Below, piece by piece: positions 1 to 11,132 of a stretch of 64,000 bases of DNA. The notes below the pieces were generated by a model. It worked only from the letters and a program-made list of their open reading frames with translations. It was not told the origin of the DNA and did not search any database. The translations under genes and the position numbers were made by a program. This stretch comes from Azospirillum brasilense. GTDB taxonomy: Bacteria > Pseudomonadota > Alphaproteobacteria > Azospirillales > Azospirillaceae. The number at the start of each line of letters is the position of its first letter. Position 1 is the first letter of the stretch. The stretch is taken from the NCBI RefSeq assembly GCF_005222205.1, contig NZ_CP032345.1:2791501-2855500 (forward strand). The letters run 5' to 3'.

Positions 1-1460
1 ATCGACTTGTTGACGGTCTCCTGATACTCGGCCTCCGGATCGCTGTCGGCGACCACGCCGCCGCCGGCCTGCACGTACATCATGCCGTCCTTCAGCACGG
101 CGGTGCGCAGCGCGATGCAGGTGTCCATGGCGCCCGACGCGCCGAAATAACCGACACAGCCGGCGTAGACGCCGCGGCGGGCCTTCTCCAGCTCGTCGAT
201 GATCTGCATGGCGCGGACCTTCGGCGCTCCCGAGACGGTGCCGGCCGGGAAGCCGGCGATCAGGGCATCCAGCGCGTCGTGCTTGGGGTCGAGGTCGCCT
301 TCGACGTTGGACACGATGTGCATGACGTGGCTGTACAGCTCCACGATCATCTTCTGCGTCACCTTGACGGTGCCGGTGCGCGCCACGCGGCCCACGTCGT
401 TGCGGCCGAGGTCGAGCAGCATCAGATGCTCGGCCAGCTCCTTCGGATCGCTCAGCAGGTCCTCGGCCAGCGCCTGGTCCTCCTCCGCCGTGGCGCCGCG
501 CTTGCGGGTGCCGGCGATGGGGCGGACGGTCACCTTGCCGTCGCGCACGCGCACCAGGATCTCCGGGCTGGAGCCGACGACCGACAGCTCGCCGAAGTCG
601 CAGTGGAACAGGAAGGGCGACGGGTTCAGGCGGCGCAGCGTGCGGTACAGCGCCAGCGGCGACGGCTTGAAAGGGAAGCGGATGCGCTGGGACGGCACGA
701 CCTGGAAGATGTCGCCGGCGCGGATGTACTCCTTCGCCCGCTCGACGATCGCATGATACTCCTCGCGCGTCGTGTTGGAGGTCCAGGCGAGCGGCAGCCC
801 GTCCTTGGTCCGCGGCTCCCGCCGGTAGGGCAGGGGGCGCTCCAGATCGGCCACCGCGTCCATCAGCCGCTCGCGGGCGTCGCCGTAGGCGGCGGCGCCG
901 TCGACCCCCGGCTTCGGCCAGACGGGGGTGACCAGAGTCACCGAATCGGTGTGGCTGTCGAAGATGGCGACGATGCTCGGCCGCGACAGGATGGCGTCGG
1001 GGATGCCCAGCTCGTCCGGGTTGTCGTCCGGCAGCCGCTCCATCAGCCGGACCATGTCGTAGGTCAGGTAGCCGAACAGGCCGGCGGCCATCGGCGGCAG
1101 CGCGTCCGGCAGGTCGATGCGGCTCTCGTTGATGAGGGCGCGCAGCGACTCCAGCGGAGCGGCGTCGACGGGCTCGTAGGCGTCGCGGTCGTGCAGGGCG
1201 TTGCGGTTCACCTCCGCCCGGTCGCGGCGGCAGCGCCAGACCAGATCGGGCTTGAAGCCGATCACCGAGTAGCGGTCGCGCCGCGACCCCGCCCCGCGCT
1301 CCGCCGATTCGAAGAGGAAGCCGAAGGGGCGCCCGTCGGCCAGCTTCATGTAGGCGGAGACGGGAGTCTCCAGATCGCTGACCAGCGTGGTCCACACCAC
1401 CTGCGGCGTGCCGGCCTCATAAGCGGTGTGGAAGGCGGCGGATTCCGGCTGAACCTTCAC
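1..1460 (-). CDS. trpE: Anthranilate synthase component I, C-terminus cut by window edge
   Basis: It converts chorismate and glutamine-derived ammonia to anthranilate, the first committed step of tryptophan synthesis, in the cytoplasm. About 486 residues are present. The N-terminus reads VKVQPESAAFHTAYEAG and the visible end carries the conserved YVQAGGGVVADSDPE region of the chorismate-binding fold, so little of a stand-alone TrpE is missing. The start is the GTG at 1460, the only start codon after an in-frame TAA, with GAGG about 10 nt upstream. That TAA is the stop of ppiD, so the two genes are 24 nt apart and probably cotranscribed. In many alphaproteobacteria trpG, trpD and trpC follow; whether TrpG is separate or fused lies outside the window. 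Confidence 0.95.
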   Translation of the reverse strand, partial: MKVQPESAAFHTAYEAGTPQVVWTTLVSDLETPVSAYMKLADGRPFGFLFESAERGAGSRRDRYSVIGFKPDLVWRCRRDRAEVNRNALHDRDAYEPVDAAPLESLRALINESRIDLPDALPPMAAGLFGYLTYDMVRLMERLPDDNPDELGIPDAILSRPSIVAIFDSHTDSVTLVTPVWPKPGVDGAAAYGDARERLMDAVADLERPLPYRREPRTKDGLPLAWTSNTTREEYHAIVERAKEYIRAGDIFQVVPSQRIRFPFKPSPLALYRTLRRLNPSPFLFHCDFGELSVVGSSPEILVRVRDGKVTVRPIAGTRKRGATAEEDQALAEDLLSDPKELAEHLMLLDLGRNDVGRVARTGTVKVTQKMIVELYSHVMHIVSNVEGDLDPKHDALDALIAGFPAGTVSGAPKVRAMQIIDELEKARRGVYAGCVGYFGASGAMDTCIALRTAVLKDGMMYVQAGGGVVADSDPEAEYQETVNKS

Positions 1461-1484
1461 GGGACGGGCCTCGATTGAGTGTGG

Positions 1485-3371
1485 TTAGTTGCCGCTGGCG
1501 AAGAACTGGTCGATGCGGTTGCGGTGAACCTCGACCGGGTAGCTGTTGCGCAGCGCGTTGCCGAACTGGGCCATGATGTCGCTTTCCAGCCCCTGGGCGA
1601 CGGTGCTCTCCACGGTCGCCAGCGTGGCGTCGGCCGCCGCCGGGTCCGCCGGGATGATCTCCTTCAGGCGGGCGACGACCTGGCTGTCGGCGGTGGCGCC
1701 GGTCACCGTCTCGCCGGGCTTCACCTCGAACAGCTTGCGCACCAGCTCGCCCGGCAGCCCCTCGACCGAACGGGCGTCGCGGGTGAAGGGCGTGGTCATG
1801 GCGAAGCTGGCGCCGGACTGGCCGGCGACGTCCTGCGCCGCGGCCTCCGAGCCCTGCTTCAGCTTGGCGGCAATGTCCTGGGCCTTCTCGGCGGCCAGCT
1901 TGGCGCGCTTGTCGTCCTGCCAGCCGGCGACGGCCTGATCGCGCACCTCGGCCAGCGGCTTGGGCGCGGCCGGCGTCACGCCGTCGACGCGCACCGCGTA
2001 GAAGACGTTGTTGGGCGCTTCGGTCAGGTTCGAGGTGGCGCCGGAGGCGAGCTGGAAGGCGGTCTGCACCATGGCGGCGAAGTTCGCGCGGCCGGGAGCG
2101 GCGTCCTGGCCGTCCGGCGCCTTGCCGCTGCTGTCCACCGCGGCGATCTTGGCGATGGGCAGCGACTGGGCCTGGGCGACCTCCTCCAGCGGGGCGCCGC
2201 TGGCGAGCTGGTCCTCGACCCGGTTGGCGATGGAGTAGAGCGAATCCATCGCCTTCTCCTTGCGCAGCTCGGCCAGGAGCTGGTCGCGGGCCTCCTCGAA
2301 GCTCTTGGTGGCGCCCGGCTGGACGGCGGTGACCGTCAGGACGTGCCAGCCCAGCCCGCTGCGCACGGCGTCGCTGACCGCACCCTGGGCCAGCGCGAAG
2401 GCGGCGTCGCCGATCTCCGGCAGCTCGTTGCGGGTGACGTTGTCGAGCGTGATGACGTCGGTCCCGGCGTCCTTGGCGGCGGCGGTCAGGCCCTTGGTCT
2501 TGGCGGCCTCGGCGATCTGCCTGGCCTTCGCCTCGTCGTCGGCCAGCACCATCTCCACCGTGCGGCGCTCCGGCGTGCCGAGTTCGTCGGCGCGCTCGTC
2601 ATAGGCGGCGCGCAGCTCGGCGTCGGGGATCTGGATGTCCTTGGCGATCTCGTCGGCGGAGAGCTGGGCGATGCTCAGCGCGCGGTATTCCGGCGCGGTG
2701 AAGCGGACCTGATGGTCCTCGTAATAACGGGTCAGCTCCGCCTCGTCGGGCACGCCGACGTCGCCGATGGCGGCGTTGGGCAGGGTGACCACCTCGGCCA
2801 CGCGGCGCTCCCCGCGGAAGCGGTAGAGGTCCTGGACCAGCGGCTTCGGCGGGGTCACCCCGGCGCCGACCGCCCCGGCGACCAGCTCGCGCGCGGTCTC
2901 GCGGCGCAGCAGGGCGACGTAGCCGTCCTCGGTGAGCTGGTTGTTGCGCAGCACGCTGCGGAACTGGTTCGGGTCGAACTGGTTCTGCGCGTTGCGGAAG
3001 GCCGGTTCCTCGGCGATGCGCCGGCGCACCACGTCCGGACCGACCGAGATCCCGGCGTCGCGCGCCGCCTGATCGTAGAGCGCGCGCTGCACGAGCGCCG
3101 ACAGAGACTGGTCGAGCAGGCCGAACTGGCGCGCCTGCTCCGTCGTCAGGTTGCCGCCCAGCATCGGGCGCAGCCGCTCCATCTGGCGGCGGAACTCCTG
3201 GTCCAGCTCCGCCCGGTCGATATCCACCTTGCCGACGGACGCGACGGTGCTGGAGATCCCGCCTGTGCGGATCATGTCGCCGATGCCCCAGGCCGCGAAG
3301 CTGACGATGAGGAGCACGAACAGGATCTTGACGACCCACGAACCGGCGTAAGTGCGGATGAACTGAAGCAT
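1485..3371 (-). CDS. ppiD: Periplasmic peptidyl-prolyl isomerase/chaperone PpiD (SurA N-terminal family)
   Basis: A 628-residue membrane-anchored foldase that would help newly secreted proteins leave the Sec translocon. The N-terminus MLQFIRTYAGSWVVKILF begins a single membrane anchor (about residues 12-35), followed by a long SurA_N/PpiD-like helical region and a parvulin-like segment around residues 260-370 (FALAQGAVSDAV, GWHVLTV). The length matches PpiD of about 620 residues. Parvulin domains in PpiD are often catalytically weak, so the role may be mainly as chaperone. It is the first gene of a leftward unit with trpE, and diverges from tpiA across about 216 nt. Confidence 0.93.
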   Translation of the reverse strand: MLQFIRTYAGSWVVKILFVLLIVSFAAWGIGDMIRTGGISSTVASVGKVDIDRAELDQEFRRQMERLRPMLGGNLTTEQARQFGLLDQSLSALVQRALYDQAARDAGISVGPDVVRRRIAEEPAFRNAQNQFDPNQFRSVLRNNQLTEDGYVALLRRETARELVAGAVGAGVTPPKPLVQDLYRFRGERRVAEVVTLPNAAIGDVGVPDEAELTRYYEDHQVRFTAPEYRALSIAQLSADEIAKDIQIPDAELRAAYDERADELGTPERRTVEMVLADDEAKARQIAEAAKTKGLTAAAKDAGTDVITLDNVTRNELPEIGDAAFALAQGAVSDAVRSGLGWHVLTVTAVQPGATKSFEEARDQLLAELRKEKAMDSLYSIANRVEDQLASGAPLEEVAQAQSLPIAKIAAVDSSGKAPDGQDAAPGRANFAAMVQTAFQLASGATSNLTEAPNNVFYAVRVDGVTPAAPKPLAEVRDQAVAGWQDDKRAKLAAEKAQDIAAKLKQGSEAAAQDVAGQSGASFAMTTPFTRDARSVEGLPGELVRKLFEVKPGETVTGATADSQVVARLKEIIPADPAAADATLATVESTVAQGLESDIMAQFGNALRNSYPVEVHRNRIDQFFASGN

Positions 3372-3587
3372 GGGACCCGAAGTGAGTGCGCAAAGGGCGG
3401 CCCTGCGGCCGGGGCGGCATCATAGGCACCCCGCGAAAGCCCGGCAACACCCCATTTCCCCCGCGATTCCCCATCGGAAAGAACCCGTTGGGCGGGTGGA
3501 AATGCCCCGCACTCCTTGCTAGACAGGGGGCGCACTTTGCCAACGAACACCCGCACCAACAAACGAGAGCCGGAGGACGTAAACGCC

Positions 3588-4343
3588 ATGGCCGCACGCC
3601 GCAAACTGATTGCCGGGAACTGGAAGATGAACGGGCTGAAGGCCGACGGGCTCGACCTCGCCTCTGACCTCGCCGGACGCCTGACGGGGGCCGGGACGGT
3701 CGCCTTCGACATGCTGGTGTGCCCGCCCTTCCCGCTGCTGTTCCCGGTGGGCGACGCCATTTCCGGCAGCCCGCTGGCGCTCGGCGCGCAGGACTGCCAC
3801 GCCAAGACCTCCGGCGCGCACACCGGCGACGTCAGCCCGGCCATGCTGACCGATGCCGGCTGCCGCTACGTCATCCTCGGCCATTCGGAGCGCCGCGCCG
3901 ACCACGCCGAATCCGACGCCCAGGTCGCCGCCAAGGCCGCCGCCGCCCACAAGGCGGGCCTGATCGCCATCATCTGCGTCGGCGAGACGGAGGCCCAGCG
4001 CGACGCCGGGCAGGCGAACAGCGTCGTCGCCAGCCAGCTCAAGGGCTCGATTCCGGAGGGCGCCACCGCGGCGAACACCGTCATCGCCTACGAGCCGGTC
4101 TGGGCCATCGGCACCGGCAAGACCGCCACGCCCGACGACGTCAAGGCGATGCACGCCCACATCCGGGCGGAGCTGGCCGGCAAGACCGCCGATCCCGACG
4201 CGGTGCGCGTCCTCTACGGCGGTTCGGTGAAGCCGGGCAACGCGGCGGAACTGATGGCGGTGGAGAATGTGGACGGCGCGCTGGTCGGCGGGGCCGCGCT
4301 GAAGGCGGACGATTTCTGGGCGATCGCCACCAGTTGCCGCTAG
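3588..4343 (+). CDS. tpiA: Triose-phosphate isomerase
   Basis: It interconverts dihydroxyacetone phosphate and glyceraldehyde 3-phosphate in glycolysis and gluconeogenesis. The 251-residue protein starts [16 protein letters not shown], giving the catalytic Asn-Lys pair. The catalytic His lies in ILGHSERR and the catalytic Glu in [23 protein letters not shown] is the phosphate-binding loop near the C-terminus. The frame stays open upstream, but ATG 3588 is chosen because cggagga lies at 3571-3577 and family homology begins there. It diverges from ppiD and is followed by a strong hairpin. Confidence 0.98.
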   Translation: MAARRKLIAGNWKMNGLKADGLDLASDLAGRLTGAGTVAFDMLVCPPFPLLFPVGDAISGSPLALGAQDCHAKTSGAHTGDVSPAMLTDAGCRYVILGHSERRADHAESDAQVAAKAAAAHKAGLIAIICVGETEAQRDAGQANSVVASQLKGSIPEGATAANTVIAYEPVWAIGTGKTATPDDVKAMHAHIRAELAGKTADPDAVRVLYGGSVKPGNAAELMAVENVDGALVGGAALKADDFWAIATSCR

Positions 4344-4377
4344 CATATCGCGCAGGACCGCGTTAAAAACAGTGGGC

Positions 4378-4413
4378 GCGCGCCACGGGCCCTTGCCAAG
4401 GTCCGTGGCGCGC
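4378..4413 (+). terminator. Strong hairpin after tpiA
   Basis: An 11-bp perfect stem (4378-4388 with 4403-4413, GCGCGCCACGG / CCGTGGCGCGC) and a 14-nt loop, 34 nt after the tpiA stop. The downstream sequence is only moderately T-rich (tgttggttt), so termination may be partial and secG may receive read-through. Confidence 0.6.
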
Positions 4414-4471
4414 TGTTGGTTTGGGCGGTCCCTGCGGATCGCTCCGGGAAGGGATCAAGGGAACGGGTTGC

Positions 4472-4804
4472 ATGGAATCGGTGCTTCTGGTCATTCACCT
4501 GCTGATCGCCCTGGCGCTCGTCGGGGTCATCCTGATCCAGCGGTCGGAAGGCGGCGGTCTCGGCATCGGCGGCGGCAATATGGGCGGCATGATGTCCACC
4601 CGCGGCACCGCCAATCTGCTGACGCGGACCACCGGCATCCTGGCGGGCTGCTTCATGGCGACCAGCCTGGTCCTGGCGGTCCTGGCGGGCGCGCACAAGG
4701 CGCCGACCTCGATCATCGACACGATGCCGGCCCAGCCCGTGGCCCCGGCGGCACCCGCCCAGCCGGCCGCGCCGGCGCAGCCCGCCCCGCCGGTCGCCCA
4801 GTAA
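4472..4804 (+). CDS. secG: Preprotein translocase subunit SecG
   Basis: An accessory subunit of the SecYEG inner-membrane channel. The 110-residue protein has two membrane helices (about residues 2-20, and 50-70 with TGILAGCFMATSLVLAVLAG) joined by the typical IQRSEGGGLGIGGG cytoplasmic loop. The C-terminal tail is an Ala/Pro/Gln-rich extension (APAAPAQPAAPAQPAPPVAQ), as is common in alphaproteobacterial SecG. ATG 4472 is chosen because the upstream part of the frame has no SecG character. It lies between tpiA and pyrG and is followed by its own terminator. Confidence 0.95.
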   Translation: MESVLLVIHLLIALALVGVILIQRSEGGGLGIGGGNMGGMMSTRGTANLLTRTTGILAGCFMATSLVLAVLAGAHKAPTSIIDTMPAQPVAPAAPAQPAAPAQPAPPVAQ

Positions 4805-6592
<1,788 letters not shown>

Positions 6593-6663
6593 TGTGACCA
6601 TACGGGGGAGGGCATTCCTCCCCCGCGTGTTCCGGTTCCGGGTTTCCCGTGGGTATAGTGACA

Positions 6664-6693
6664 GCGGCGGCCGAGCCAACGGTCGCCGCTTTT
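6664..6693 (+). terminator. Rho-independent terminator after pyrG
   Basis: GCGGCGGCC (6664-6672) pairs with GGTCGCCGC (6681-6689) with one mismatch, followed by TTTT. An additional GC hairpin, GGGGGAGG/CCTCCCCC (6604-6624), lies 12 nt after the pyrG stop. Confidence 0.75.
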
Positions 6694-6734
6694 GCGTTAT
6701 GGGCCAGGGAAAAACCAAGGGAAGGGACACAACC

Positions 6735-7433
6735 ATGACCGACATCAGCATTCCCGCCGGCGACGGCGGCAGCTTTTCCGCCTATGTGGCCAAGCCGACG
6801 GGCGGCGGACCGGCGCCGGGACTCGTCGTCATCCAGGAAATCTTCGGGGTCAATCAGGTCATGCGCGACCTGTGCGACGGCTTCGCCGCCCAAGGCTGGC
6901 TGGCCGTCTGCCCGGACCTGTTCTGGCGGCAGGAGCCGGGTGTCCAGATCACGGACAAGACCCAGGAGGAATGGAACCGCGCCTTCGCCCTGATGAACGG
7001 CATGGATCAGGACAAGGCGGTGGACGATCTCAAGGCCACGCTCGCGTGGCTGCGCCAGAATCCGGATTGCACGGGCAAGGCGGGGTCGGTCGGCTACTGC
7101 CTGGGCGGGCGGCTGGCCTTCATGATGGCGGCGCGCTCCGATTCCGACGCCAACGTCAGCTATTACGGCGTCGGCCTCGACGGTCTGGCCGGCGAGGCGG
7201 CGAGCATCACCAAGCCGCTGCTGATGCACATCGCCGAGAAGGACCAGTTCGTCCCGGCGGAGGCGCGGGAGAAGATCCTGGCCGCGGTGAAGGGCAACCC
7301 GCATGTCACCGCCCATGTCTATCCCGGCGTCGACCACGCCTTCGCCCGTGCGGGCGGCGCCCATTTCGACGCCGAGGCGGCGGAGCTGGCCAACGGACGC
7401 ACGGCAGCCTTCTTCAAGCAGCATCTGGGTTGA
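6735..7433 (+). CDS. Dienelactone hydrolase family protein
   Basis: A 232-residue alpha/beta hydrolase of the carboxymethylenebutenolidase family. The nucleophile is Cys in [10 protein letters not shown], with Asp in AEKDQFVP and His in PGVDHAFAR completing the triad, the classical DLH arrangement. The family opens cyclic lactones in chloroaromatic breakdown, but most chromosomal members have unknown substrates and nothing nearby suggests aromatic catabolism. ATG 6735 starts [17 protein letters not shown], where homology begins; ggaaggga lies just upstream. It stands between two terminators. Confidence 0.9.
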   Translation: MTDISIPAGDGGSFSAYVAKPTGGGPAPGLVVIQEIFGVNQVMRDLCDGFAAQGWLAVCPDLFWRQEPGVQITDKTQEEWNRAFALMNGMDQDKAVDDLKATLAWLRQNPDCTGKAGSVGYCLGGRLAFMMAARSDSDANVSYYGVGLDGLAGEAASITKPLLMHIAEKDQFVPAEAREKILAAVKGNPHVTAHVYPGVDHAFARAGGAHFDAEAAELANGRTAAFFKQHLG

Positions 7434-7483
7434 CGCCATTCCGGTTGACCGGGATCGCCGATATCTGGGAAGGAATGGGCAGC

Positions 7484-7524
7484 GCGAGGGGGCCTTCGGC
7501 ATGCGCCCCCTCGCTTTGCTTTTT
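7484..7524 (+). terminator. Rho-independent terminator before kdsA
   Basis: GCGAGGGGG (7484-7492) pairs perfectly with CCCCCTCGC (7506-7514), followed by tttgcttttt. It ends the dienelactone hydrolase transcript 13 nt before the kdsA start, so a kdsA promoter would have to lie in or before the hairpin. Confidence 0.88.
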
Positions 7525-7536
7525 GGAGAGCACGGG

Positions 7537-8364
7537 ATGACCACCGCCAAGACCGTCCAGATCGGCAACCTGACCATCGCCAACGACCGGCCCTTCACCC
7601 TGATCGCCGGACCGTGCCAGATGGAAAGCCGCGACCACGCGCTGGAGACGGCCGCGGCGTTGGTGGAGATGACCGGCGCGCTGGGCATCGGGCTGATCTA
7701 CAAGTCGTCCTTCGACAAGGCCAACCGCACCTCCATCAGCACGGCGCGCGGTCTCGGCATGGACAAGGCGCTGCCGATCTTCGCCGAGATCAAGGAGCGG
7801 TTCGGCTGCCCGGTGATCACCGACGTGCACGAGGCCGACCAGTGCGCCCCGGTGGCCGAGGTGATGGACGTCCTGCAGATCCCGGCCTTCCTGTGCCGCC
7901 AGACCGATCTGCTGATCGCCGCCGCCAAGACGGGCCGGGCGGTCAACGTCAAGAAGGGCCAGTTCCTCGCCCCCTGGGACATGAAGAACGTCGCGGCGAA
8001 GCTGGTGGCGTCGGGCAACGACAAGGTCCTGCTGTGCGAGCGCGGCGCCAGCTTTGGCTACAACACGCTGGTGTCGGACATGCGGTCCCTGCCGATCATG
8101 GCGGAGACCGGGTTCCCGGTGGTGTTCGACGCCACCCATTCCGTTCAGCAGCCGGGCGGGCAGGGCACCACCTCCGGCGGCCAGCGCGAGTTTGTTCCGG
8201 TGCTGGCGCGCGCCGCCATCGCGGTGGGCGTCGCCGCCGTCTTCATGGAGACCCACGAGAATCCGGACTGCGCGCCCAGCGACGGCCCGAACATGGTCCC
8301 GCTGAAGGAAATGCCGGCCCTGCTGGCGCGGCTCCAGGCCTTCGATCGGCTCGCAAAAGGCTGA
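7537..8364 (+). CDS. kdsA: 3-deoxy-D-manno-octulosonate 8-phosphate synthase
   Basis: It condenses arabinose 5-phosphate with phosphoenolpyruvate to Kdo-8-phosphate for the lipopolysaccharide inner core. The 275-residue protein carries [15 protein letters not shown] near the N-terminus, [27 protein letters not shown] and [12 protein letters not shown], all KdsA signatures. ATG 7537 is preceded by tttggaga; the open frame further upstream overlaps the previous gene and has no family similarity. CgcA-type metal-dependent and metal-independent KdsA exist; I did not assign the type. Confidence 0.97.
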   Translation: MTTAKTVQIGNLTIANDRPFTLIAGPCQMESRDHALETAAALVEMTGALGIGLIYKSSFDKANRTSISTARGLGMDKALPIFAEIKERFGCPVITDVHEADQCAPVAEVMDVLQIPAFLCRQTDLLIAAAKTGRAVNVKKGQFLAPWDMKNVAAKLVASGNDKVLLCERGASFGYNTLVSDMRSLPIMAETGFPVVFDATHSVQQPGGQGTTSGGQREFVPVLARAAIAVGVAAVFMETHENPDCAPSDGPNMVPLKEMPALLARLQAFDRLAKG

Positions 8365-8414
8365 CGAAAGGACAGGTTTGGGAACGGCGTGGCGGTCGCG
8401 GCGTTGCCTTGGCA

Positions 8415-8449
8415 CCGCGGGCGCCGCGCTTATGGTGGAGCGCCCGCGG
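8415..8449 (+). other. Perfect GC-rich hairpin between kdsA and the HHH gene
   Basis: A 10-bp perfect inverted repeat CCGCGGGCGC / GCGCCCGCGG with a 15-nt loop, ending 21 nt before the next start codon. No T-run follows, so it may be a weak terminator for kdsA or a leader structure of the downstream gene. Confidence 0.45.
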
Positions 8450-8470
8450 AATGAGCCATGGAGCAACGCC

Positions 8471-8908
8471 ATGAAGCCGATCCGCCTGTGCGCCATCGCC
8501 GCCATCGCCAGTGTGGGCGCGATGATCGCCGTTCCCGCTTTCGCGCAATCGACCGCGCCGTCCGCAACGCCTTCCACCACGCCGATGCCGCAGGCCAAGC
8601 CGGCCATGCCGCCGGGCCACAGCGGCACCACCACCGCGCCGCCGATGGGCAGCGGATCGTCGTCGACGACGGCGAAGGCCAAGGTCATCGACCTCAACAC
8701 AGCCGGCAAGGACGAGCTTCAGACCCTGCCGGGAATCGGCGAGGCGCGGTCCGAGGCCATCGTGAAGAACCGCCCCTACCGGTCCAAGGACGAGCTGGTC
8801 AGCAAGAAGATCGTCCCGCAGAACGTCTACGACGACATCAAGGGCCGGATCGCCGCGGTCGGCGGCTCCAAGACCAGCGCCTCGGCGGCGACCGCCCCGA
8901 AGAAGTGA
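8471..8908 (+). CDS. Secreted helix-hairpin-helix (ComEA-like) protein
   Basis: A 145-residue protein. Residues 1-25 are a signal peptide ending VPAFAQ, followed by a Ser/Thr/Pro/Met-rich linker (about 26-70) and a C-terminal tandem helix-hairpin-helix region (VIDLNTAGKDELQTLPGIG, then KNRPYRSKDELV). ComEA-type proteins bind double-stranded DNA in the periplasm during uptake. This domain order fits such a role, but no competence gene is nearby, so a DNA-uptake function is inference. It converges on pqqE. A short hairpin (AGAGGG/CCCTCT, 8908-8925, then TTT) overlaps its stop codon and probably terminates it. Confidence 0.85.
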   Translation: MKPIRLCAIAAIASVGAMIAVPAFAQSTAPSATPSTTPMPQAKPAMPPGHSGTTTAPPMGSGSSSTTAKAKVIDLNTAGKDELQTLPGIGEARSEAIVKNRPYRSKDELVSKKIVPQNVYDDIKGRIAAVGGSKTSASAATAPKK

Positions 8909-8953
8909 GAGGGAAGCGGCCCTCTTTCCTAAACTGTGGAATGGGGGCCGCCC

Positions 8954-10060
8954 TTACAGGCTGAAGCTCCGGTAGGTGATCGGCGCCTCAGCCGTGCCGC
9001 CGTCCTCCGCGGCGATCTCGGCGAGCAGACCATGATGCTCCGAGAGGTCGCACACCGGGTCGGTGTTGTCGGCGCTTCCGGTCAGCGCCAGCGCCTGGCA
9101 GCGGCAGCCGCCCCAGTCGATTTCCTTCTGGTCGCAGCTCCGGCAGGGCTGGGGCATCCAGTCGGTGCCGCGGTAGCGCTGGAAGGCCGCGGAGTTGGCC
9201 CAGATGTCGGCCAGCGGACGCTCCGTCACCCGGTCGAAACTCATGCCGGGGATCGTCTCGGCGGCGTGGCAGGGCAGGACCGAGCCGCTGGGCGTCACGT
9301 TCAGGAACTTGCGCCCCCAGCCGCCCATGCAGGCCTTGGGGCGCTTGGCGTAATAATCCGGCACCACGTAGTCGACGACCAGCCGGCCCTTCAGCTCCGG
9401 CAGGCGGGCGCGCACCCGCTCGTCCATGCGGACCAGCTGCTCGCGGGTCGGCATCAGGGCGGCGCGGTTCTTCAGCGCCCAGCCGTAATACTGGACGTTG
9501 GCGATCTCGATGCGGCCGGCCTTCAGCTCCAGCGCCATGTCGATGAAATCGTCGACCCGGTCGATGTTGTGGCGCTGCACGATGGCGTTGACGGTCAGCG
9601 CCATGCCAACGTCGGTGACCGCGCGCGCCACCTCCAGCTTCTTCGGCTGGCCGCCGGGAAAGCCGCTGATCAGTTCGGCCTTGGCGGGCACCGTGTCCTG
9701 AAAGCCGATCTGCACATGCTGGAGCCCGGCGTCGCGCAGCCGCTCCAGCCGCGCCCGGTCGAGCAGCACCGCCGAGGTGATGAGGTTGGCGTAGAGCCCG
9801 GCCGCGGTGGCGTGGGCGATCAGCGCCTCCAGGTCCTTGCGCGCCGTCGGCTCCCCGCCGGAGAAATGGACCTGGATGATGCCGAGGTCGGCCGCCTCGT
9901 CGAGCACGCGGCACCAGGCGGCGGTGTCCAGCTCGCGGCTGGCCGGGTCGAGGGCCAACGGGTTGGAGCAGTAGGCGCAGCGCAGCGGGCAGCGGTGCGT
10001 CAGTTCCGCCAGCAGGGCCAGCGGCGGTTCGAGTCCGGTCGTGGCGCCACAGAAGGTCAT
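8954..10060 (-). CDS. pqqE: PQQ biosynthesis radical SAM enzyme PqqE
   Basis: It cross-links the Glu and Tyr side chains of the PqqA peptide, the first step of pyrroloquinoline quinone synthesis, acting with PqqD. The 368-residue protein carries the radical-SAM cluster motif CPLRCAYC near residue 24 and a C-terminal SPASM-type cysteine region (CMGGWG, CHAAET, CRSCDQKEIDWGGCRC, CDLSEHH) for auxiliary Fe-S clusters. Its ATG overlaps the pqqD stop by ATGA, indicating translational coupling. It is the last gene of the pqq operon and converges on the HHH gene. Confidence 0.97.
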   Translation of the reverse strand: MTFCGATTGLEPPLALLAELTHRCPLRCAYCSNPLALDPASRELDTAAWCRVLDEAADLGIIQVHFSGGEPTARKDLEALIAHATAAGLYANLITSAVLLDRARLERLRDAGLQHVQIGFQDTVPAKAELISGFPGGQPKKLEVARAVTDVGMALTVNAIVQRHNIDRVDDFIDMALELKAGRIEIANVQYYGWALKNRAALMPTREQLVRMDERVRARLPELKGRLVVDYVVPDYYAKRPKACMGGWGRKFLNVTPSGSVLPCHAAETIPGMSFDRVTERPLADIWANSAAFQRYRGTDWMPQPCRSCDQKEIDWGGCRCQALALTGSADNTDPVCDLSEHHGLLAEIAAEDGGTAEAPITYRSFSL

Positions 10061-10359
10061 CGGGTCAGGAACCCCTTCGTGATCATGTCGCCCAACAGTT
10101 CCAACACATCCGCGGCGATCTCCTCCCGCGGCGCGTCGAATTGCGCGGCCAGCGCGGCGATGGCCGTGCCCACCGTTGCCGGAGGCTGGTCCGCCTGAGG
10201 CCGTGCAGTGACGGCCCGCACCACCTCCAGCGCCACCTCGTCCAGGATCAGCACGCGCTCCGGCCCCAGAAGCTGCCAGTGTCCGCGCACCCGGTCCTGG
10301 CGGAGCATGACGCCGGGGGCCAGCCGGACCCGGTCCTCCTCGGTCACGCCGTCCGTCAT
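10057..10359 (-). CDS. pqqD: PQQ biosynthesis peptide chaperone PqqD
   Basis: A 100-residue RiPP-recognition-element protein that binds PqqA and delivers it to PqqE. The start MTDGVTEEDRVRLAPGVMLR matches the family; the conserved core includes LGPERVLILDEVALEVV. ATG 10359 is chosen because it overlaps the pqqC stop (ATGA); upstream in-frame sequence belongs to pqqC in another frame. The C-terminal LLGDMITKGFLTR overlaps the pqqE start. Confidence 0.95.
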   Translation of the reverse strand: MTDGVTEEDRVRLAPGVMLRQDRVRGHWQLLGPERVLILDEVALEVVRAVTARPQADQPPATVGTAIAALAAQFDAPREEIAADVLELLGDMITKGFLTR

Positions 10360-11132
10360 CGCCGGTAGACCGTCGGTTCCATGTCGTCCGGCACGAAGGC
10401 GCCGGGCGGGATCAGGCCGGGCGACACATAGGCGTGGTGGAGCGCGTCCAGCTGCGCCCACAGCAGCTCCGCCTTGTGGCGCAGTGCGGCGATCACCTGC
10501 TGCTGCTGCTCCGGTGTGCGGGCGTTGTCGAGCACATAGTCGAGCCCGAACTCGACGTCGCGCGGCGCCTCGTCCAGCCGCTTGCGGAAGTAGGACAGGG
10601 TGGCGTCGTTGGCGAAGGCGTAATAGGCCTCGAACCCGGCGATGCGCTCGCGGTGGATGGCCGGGGCGAACAGCTCGGTCAGGGACGAGGCAACGGCCTC
10701 CAGCGTCGATTTGCTCGACACGAAGTTGACGTAGGAATCCACGGCGTAGCGGGTCGCCGGCAGGATGCCCCTCAGTGAGGTGACATAGTCGCGGTCCAGA
10801 CCCAGCCCGTCGGTCAGGCGCAGCCAGCGCTCGATTCCGCCGACCTTGCCCTCCTCGCGCTCCCGGCTCTCGCCGAAGCCGTCATGGTCGAGCACGCGCT
10901 GAATCCAGATGCGGCGCAGCGCCGGATCGTCCATCCGCGCCATCAGGGCCAGATCCTTCTTCGGAATGCAGACCTGATAGTAGAAGCGGTTCAGCGCCCA
11001 GGCCTGGACCTGCCCGCGCTTCAGCTTCCCGCCGTGCAGCAGTTTGTGGAAGGGGTGGAGGTCGTGGTACTGGCGCTCGCCGATGGCGCGCAGCTCGCGT
11101 TCCAGACCTTCGCGCGACAGCGGTGACGTCAT
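10356..11132 (-). CDS. pqqC: Pyrroloquinoline-quinone synthase PqqC
   Basis: A cofactor-free oxidase catalysing the final ring closure and eight-electron oxidation to PQQ. The 258-residue protein begins MTSPLSREGLERELRAIGE and contains the family segments YHDLHPFHKLLHGGKL and NRFYYQVCIPKKD near the N-terminus and DGFGESREREEGKVGGIE in the middle. ATG 11132 overlaps the pqqB stop by ATGA. The end overlaps pqqD. Confidence 0.97.
   Translation of the reverse strand: MTSPLSREGLERELRAIGERQYHDLHPFHKLLHGGKLKRGQVQAWALNRFYYQVCIPKKDLALMARMDDPALRRIWIQRVLDHDGFGESREREEGKVGGIERWLRLTDGLGLDRDYVTSLRGILPATRYAVDSYVNFVSSKSTLEAVASSLTELFAPAIHRERIAGFEAYYAFANDATLSYFRKRLDEAPRDVEFGLDYVLDNARTPEQQQQVIAALRHKAELLWAQLDALHHAYVSPGLIPPGAFVPDDMEPTVYRR

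Noticed and set aside
10021..10050. ggttcgagtcc, resembling a tRNA T-arm
   Set aside because: It lies inside pqqE and no acceptor or anticodon stem surrounds it. No tRNA was found in the window.
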